A stretch of DNA of 18,469 nucleotides, taken from positions 1-18,469 of the forward strand of contig JBIIYQ010000058.1 of assembly GCA_044346745.1 (NCBI GenBank), in the 5' to 3' direction. The notes beneath the pieces are model-generated. The model worked only from the letters and a program-made list of their open reading frames with translations, had not been told where the DNA came from and made no database searches. Both the position numbers and the translations under genes were made by a program. Shown one piece after another: positions 15,183 to 18,469 of the stretch. Each line of letters starts with the position of its first letter. Positions within the stretch are counted from its first letter, which is position 1. This stretch comes from UKL13-2 sp044346745 (GTDB lineage Bacteria; Pseudomonadota; Gammaproteobacteria; Burkholderiales; Usitatibacteraceae).

Positions 15183-16472
15183 ATGAACCTGCGCAGTCGT
15201 TATTCGCGGGCGGTTTCGCGGCTGTTATACACGGCGGCATTGCTGGCGACCATGTGCGGCGCACTACACGCTCAAGTGCCGACAGAGACAAACTTGAAAG
15301 TGCTAGTCGGCGGTCAACACCGTCCGGATATTTTCCGCGAGCTTCTTAAGGACTACGAGGCGGCGAATCCCGGGGTGAAGATCACCCTTGAATCCGGTGG
15401 TGCCACGTCCGAGTTGCTGCAGCGTTACCTCAATACCGTGTTGACGGCGCGTGATACGTCACTCGACGCATTTTTGATTGACGTTGTCCGCCCAGCCCAA
15501 TACGCCGCCGCAAAATGGGCGGAGCCGATCGATCCCTACCTCGGCAATGAACGCGAGGCGTTTCTTTCGCGTTATTTGCCGCTCTACCGCGCGGCGAATA
15601 CTATCGACGGCAAGACCATTTCCTTGCCGGCGTTTTCGGACGCGATGTACCTCTATTACCGCAAGGATCTATTGGAGAAGGTCGGGGAAAAACCGCCGAC
15701 CACCTGGCCCGAACTCGCACGCATCGCCAAGAAAGTGATGGCGCAAGAAAAAGACCCAAACCTGCAGGGGCTGAGTTTCCAAGCTAAAGCCATCGAAGGC
15801 ACGGTTTGCACCTTCCTGCTGCCCTACTGGAGTATGGGTGGGGAAGTTGTAAAGGACGGCAAACTGCAGTTCGATCGCCAGAAAGCTGAAGCCGGACTTG
15901 CGATGTGGCGTCAAATGGTTAGTGACGGTGTAAGCAAAGCAAACGTTTCGGAAGTTGGTACCGACGATACCCGCAAGGAGTTTCAGGCTGGTCGGGTGGT
16001 GTTCGGAGTGCTTTGGGGATATGGTTGGAATCTCTTTCAAAGCGGCGCGGACTCGCGGGTGAAGGGCAAAGTTGGCGTGGTGAAACTACCAGCGATGCCG
16101 GGCGGCGAATCGGTTTCGTGTATGGGTGGCTGGAGCTGGGCGGTGTCGGCGTTTTCCCGCAACAAAGCCGAGACGGTTAAGTTGGTACGTTGGTTATCGA
16201 GCCCAGAAGTCGCCAAACAACTCGCCATTCGCGGCTCGATGCAACCGGTGTTTCCTGACGTGTTTACCGACCCGGATGTGTTGCGTGTGAACCCGTGGCT
16301 GGCTGATGCATTGCCAGTGGTTGAAACCGCGCGGCCCCGTCCCGTGACACCGATGTATCGGCCGATCTCTGATGCGCTGCGCTTGAACACCAATGCCGTC
16401 ATGGCCGGCGCACGAAAACCCGACGCGGCGCTGGATGAAATCGAGCATCGTATTAAGCGGGCTTTGAGGTAA
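15183..16472 (+). CDS. Extracellular sugar-binding protein of CUT1 ABC transporter (MalE/ThuE-like)
   Basis: A 429-residue periplasmic binding protein of SBP family 1. Residues 1-30 are a signal peptide (RSRYSRAVSR positive start, hydrophobic core, cut after ALHA). No lipobox cysteine is placed for anchoring. The mature part starts with a beta strand LKVLVGGQHRPDIF, contains the family-typical FLIDVVRPAQYA hinge region and SLPAFSDAMYLYYRKDLLEK, and ends with a helix-rich segment RPVTPMYRPISDALRLN resembling trehalose/maltose-type receptors. ATG 15183 is preferred, but GTG 15177, overlapping the ATPase stop (TAGTG), would add only two residues. It delivers substrate to the two permeases downstream. 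The ligand could be a di- or oligosaccharide or an aldonate; sequence alone does not decide. Confidence 0.92.
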   Translation: MNLRSRYSRAVSRLLYTAALLATMCGALHAQVPTETNLKVLVGGQHRPDIFRELLKDYEAANPGVKITLESGGATSELLQRYLNTVLTARDTSLDAFLIDVVRPAQYAAAKWAEPIDPYLGNEREAFLSRYLPLYRAANTIDGKTISLPAFSDAMYLYYRKDLLEKVGEKPPTTWPELARIAKKVMAQEKDPNLQGLSFQAKAIEGTVCTFLLPYWSMGGEVVKDGKLQFDRQKAEAGLAMWRQMVSDGVSKANVSEVGTDDTRKEFQAGRVVFGVLWGYGWNLFQSGADSRVKGKVGVVKLPAMPGGESVSCMGGWSWAVSAFSRNKAETVKLVRWLSSPEVAKQLAIRGSMQPVFPDVFTDPDVLRVNPWLADALPVVETARPRPVTPMYRPISDALRLNTNAVMAGARKPDAALDEIEHRIKRALR

Positions 16473-16477
16473 GCACG

Positions 16478-17392
16478 ATGAACGATCATCAGATACCTAC
16501 TCCCCAACGTTCGCTGTTTGATCGGCTCGCCGATATGAATGAGACCACACTCGCGGTTTTGTTGTTGGCGCCGGCATTTATCTTTATCTCCATCATTGTC
16601 GTGTACCCGGTCGCGACATTGGTCTGGAATAGCTTCAACGACGTTCGACTGCTCACCGGCGCGCCGTCGCGTTGGGTGGGTCTGGAAAACTACCTCCTGC
16701 TGCTGGCGGATGCGCAGTTCTGGCGGGCGACCAAAAACACCATGATCATTGTGCTGGTGACGGTACCCGGTTCTCTAGTCGTCGGTCTGGGCTTGGCACT
16801 GCTGGCGAACATGCCGTTCAAATGGCGTGGACCGATTCGATTGTCGTTGCTGCTGCCGTGGGCCACACCGCTGGCCTTCGTCGGCCTGATCTTCGCTTGG
16901 TTTTTCCACAGCGAGTACGGCGTGTTCAACGATTTGTTCCAACGCGTGGGACTCGCTCCACAAATTTGGTTTAACTCACCGACCTTAACCATGATGGCGA
17001 TTTGTATCGCCACCATCTGGAAAACATCGTCCTTTATGGCGCTTATCTTGCTGGCGGGATTGCAGACGATTCCGAAGTCGCTCTACGAAGCGGCAGACGT
17101 CGACGGCGCGAGCAAATGGCGGCAATTCACCGACATCACGCTGCCATTGTTAGTACCTTCCATGTTGGTTGCGCTGATCTTCCGCACCCTCACGGCGATT
17201 CAGTCCTTTGATATCCCGTACAGCATGCCCGGCCCAGGTGAAGAAACACAAACGCTGGCAATGTACATCCACATGAACGCGGTCGATTATCTCGATCTCG
17301 GTTATAGCTCGGCACTGGCGGTAGTGATGTTTGGGTTGTCGATGGCCACGACATTTATCTATTTGCGCTACGTGAAAGCGGACGGCAAATGA
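16478..17392 (+). CDS. Carbohydrate ABC transporter permease 1 (MalF-like)
   Basis: A 304-residue inner-membrane permease, ATG 16478 with GAGGT at 16466-16470, five bases after the binding-protein stop. About six membrane helices are visible, starting with LAVLLLAPAFIFISIIVVYP at 25-44. The cytoplasmic EAA loop that docks on the ATPase is EAADVDGASKWRQFTDITLP at 204-223, a near-standard match. Length and the early VYPVATLVWNSF motif fit CUT1 permeases of the UgpA/LacF/MalF-short type without the large periplasmic loop of E. coli MalF. Its stop overlaps the next start (ATGA). Confidence 0.94.
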   Translation: MNDHQIPTPQRSLFDRLADMNETTLAVLLLAPAFIFISIIVVYPVATLVWNSFNDVRLLTGAPSRWVGLENYLLLLADAQFWRATKNTMIIVLVTVPGSLVVGLGLALLANMPFKWRGPIRLSLLLPWATPLAFVGLIFAWFFHSEYGVFNDLFQRVGLAPQIWFNSPTLTMMAICIATIWKTSSFMALILLAGLQTIPKSLYEAADVDGASKWRQFTDITLPLLVPSMLVALIFRTLTAIQSFDIPYSMPGPGEETQTLAMYIHMNAVDYLDLGYSSALAVVMFGLSMATTFIYLRYVKADGK

Positions 17393-18246
17393 GCGCGACG
17401 ATGAGCGACACATCGGGTGGCGGTATGTTCACTGGCAAACGGCTGCGCTGGCTCGCCGCGGGCATCGTGCTTCTCAACGGGTTCTTCCCGGCAATGTGGA
17501 TTTTGGCGACAGCCTTTAAGTCAGAGATCGAACTGACGGCAAAACCCATCACTTGGATTCCACATTCACCAACCTTGAACAATTTCATCGCCGCGTTTCG
17601 TGATCAACCATTGCCCCACTACTTGCTCAATAGCGCCATCGTTGCGTTATCCGCGATGGCGCTTTCATTGTTCATTAGTGCGCTGGCGGCATATGCAATT
17701 GCGCGGCTCAACCTCAAGTACCGCGGCGCAATTCTGACCTCGATCATCGCCGTCTCCATGTTCCCGCTCGTGACATTGATGGTGCCGCTGTTCGAGATCA
17801 TGCGCGGCCTCGGCTTGCTCAACAGTTATTGGGCGCTGGTGCTGCCATACACCGTGTTGAACTTGCCGATCTGCACACTTATTCTGGTGAGTTTCTTCCA
17901 AGACATCCCGCGGGACCTTGAAAATGCGGCGATGATAGATGGATGTACCCGACTCGGTGCGTTGTGGCGTATTGTTGTGCCGCTCGCCGCGCCCGGCGTG
18001 TTTACCGCGGGTATCCTCGCCTTCGTCAATGCATGGGACGAATTTCTGTTGGCGTTATCGTTTAACTCCGCCGCCGCATACCGCACGTTGCCGGTTGGCA
18101 TTCAGATGTATCAAGGTGAATTCTCGTTCCCTTGGCCGACGATCTCGGCCGCGCTGGTGATTGCGATGATCCCCGTGGTGGTGGTGATATTGATTTTCCA
18201 AGAGCGGGTGGTTAGTGGATTGACCTCCGGCGGCGTGAAAGGATAG
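17389..18246 (+). CDS. Carbohydrate ABC transporter permease 2 (MalG-like)
   Basis: A 285-residue inner-membrane permease pairing with the preceding one. The first helix is at about 22-42 (AAGIVLLNGFFPAMWILATA), followed by the MalG-typical FKSEIEL and NSAIVALSAM segments. The EAA loop is ENAAMIDGCTRLGALWRI at 178-195. The C-terminus ends in VVSGLTSGGVKG, the usual short tail ending GxxxGxxKG of MalG-type permeases that inserts at the ATPase. The ATG is within an ATGA overlap; a second in-frame ATG 12 bases later is possible. It is the last gene of the operon in view. Confidence 0.94.
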   Translation: MSATMSDTSGGGMFTGKRLRWLAAGIVLLNGFFPAMWILATAFKSEIELTAKPITWIPHSPTLNNFIAAFRDQPLPHYLLNSAIVALSAMALSLFISALAAYAIARLNLKYRGAILTSIIAVSMFPLVTLMVPLFEIMRGLGLLNSYWALVLPYTVLNLPICTLILVSFFQDIPRDLENAAMIDGCTRLGALWRIVVPLAAPGVFTAGILAFVNAWDEFLLALSFNSAAAYRTLPVGIQMYQGEFSFPWPTISAALVIAMIPVVVVILIFQERVVSGLTSGGVKG

Positions 18247-18288
18247 CCAGTCAACGTGCTCCCCGCCCTGCCACAAACAGTAAGGGTT

Positions 18289-18370
18289 GTCGCCCCGGCG
18301 CAGGCCGGGGACCAATTTTGCTCAGAGGCTGGCAAGACCTAACTTGGATCCCGGCCTCCGCCGGGATGAC
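18289..18370. repeat. REP-like paired-hairpin repeat element
   Basis: Two GC-rich hairpins in inverted orientation form an 82-bp element. The first has stem CCCCGGC (18293-18299) and GCCGGGG (18304-18310); the second ATCCCGGC (18348-18355) and GCCGGGAT (18360-18367). The outer ends GTCGCCCCGGC and GCCGGGATGAC are near-complementary, so the whole element can also fold as one long stem. The GTC-CCGGC/GCCGG-GAC form is a repeat type common in intergenic DNA of many proteobacteria. It lies 42 bp after the last permease gene, where such elements often act as 3'-end mRNA stabilisers or terminators. Confidence 0.75.
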
Positions 18371-18422
18371 AATAGTGAGGGAAGCGATTCAGCAGATGAA
18401 TTTAAAACACAACCACCAGAGC

Positions 18423-18452
18423 GCATTTCCAAGCAAAAATGCTTGGAAACGC
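18423..18452. other. Perfect stem-loop near window end
   Basis: TTTCCAAGCA (18426-18435) pairs with TGCTTGGAAA (18440-18449) around an AAAA loop. A mismatched extension GC/GC reaches 18423 and 18452. No T-run follows on either strand, so it is not a typical intrinsic terminator. The remainder of 18371-18469 shows no coding potential. It may belong to a gene beyond the window edge. Confidence 0.4.
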
Positions 18453-18469
18453 CCGTCAATATTAGAGTT

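Noticed and set aside
18423..18452. Intrinsic terminator at the window end
   Set aside because: The stem-loop is perfect but no T-run follows on either strand, so it is listed only as a stem-loop.
1..18469. CRISPR arrays, insertion sequences, tRNA or rRNA genes, phage genes
   Set aside because: No regularly spaced repeats, transposase or integrase frames, or RNA-gene-like sequences were seen on either strand.

Overview
The window appears to come from a Gram-negative proteobacterium. It encodes a TonB-dependent outer-membrane receptor and solute-binding proteins with ordinary signal peptides (no lipobox seen). GC content looks to be in the mid-to-upper fifties by eye. A beta- or gammaproteobacterium is the best guess, but the lineage cannot be fixed from these genes. 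Every supported gene is on the + strand. There are no RNA genes, insertion sequences or CRISPR arrays.

Region 1 (1-8804) reads as one long operon for scavenging poly(3-hydroxybutyrate) (PHB) or its oligomers and monomer. In order it holds: the C-terminal part of a Liv/HAAT-type solute-binding protein; a secreted or periplasmic esterase with the residue order of a type II PHB depolymerase; a complete four-gene Liv-type ABC importer core (livG, livF, livH, livM); an SCP-x-type thiolase; a 511-residue acyl-CoA synthetase; and a short-chain dehydrogenase that keeps the full residue set of 3-hydroxybutyrate dehydrogenase. The inferred route is polymer or oligomer to 3-hydroxybutyrate outside the cytoplasm, import by the Liv-type transporter, oxidation to acetoacetate, CoA activation by the ligase, and thiolysis to acetyl-CoA. 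Junctions are tight: 4-bp ATGA overlaps, or gaps of 8-48 bp.

Region 2 (8805-11517) is a 260-bp regulatory gap, a monocistronic TonB-dependent receptor, and a 188-bp gap. The first gap carries a 16-bp perfect palindrome, a 9-bp tandem direct repeat and a good sigma70-like promoter. The second carries a 10-bp GC-rich stem with a T-rich tail that overlaps a second promoter-like sequence. The receptor could serve either neighbouring module.

Region 3 (11518-18246) is a sugar-acid or oligosaccharide module. It encodes a pentonate-type IlvD/Edd dehydratase, an HpcH/HpaI class II pyruvate aldolase, and a complete CUT1-type carbohydrate ABC transporter (ATPase, binding protein, two permeases). Dehydratase plus aldolase form the lower half of a non-phosphorylative aldonate pathway: aldonate to 2-keto-3-deoxyaldonate to pyruvate plus an aldehyde. 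No sugar dehydrogenase, lactonase or glycoside hydrolase is present, so the imported compound may already be a sugar acid, or the missing steps lie elsewhere.

Region 4 (18247-18469) is gene-free. It contains an 82-bp paired-hairpin REP-like element and a separate perfect stem-loop at the window edge.
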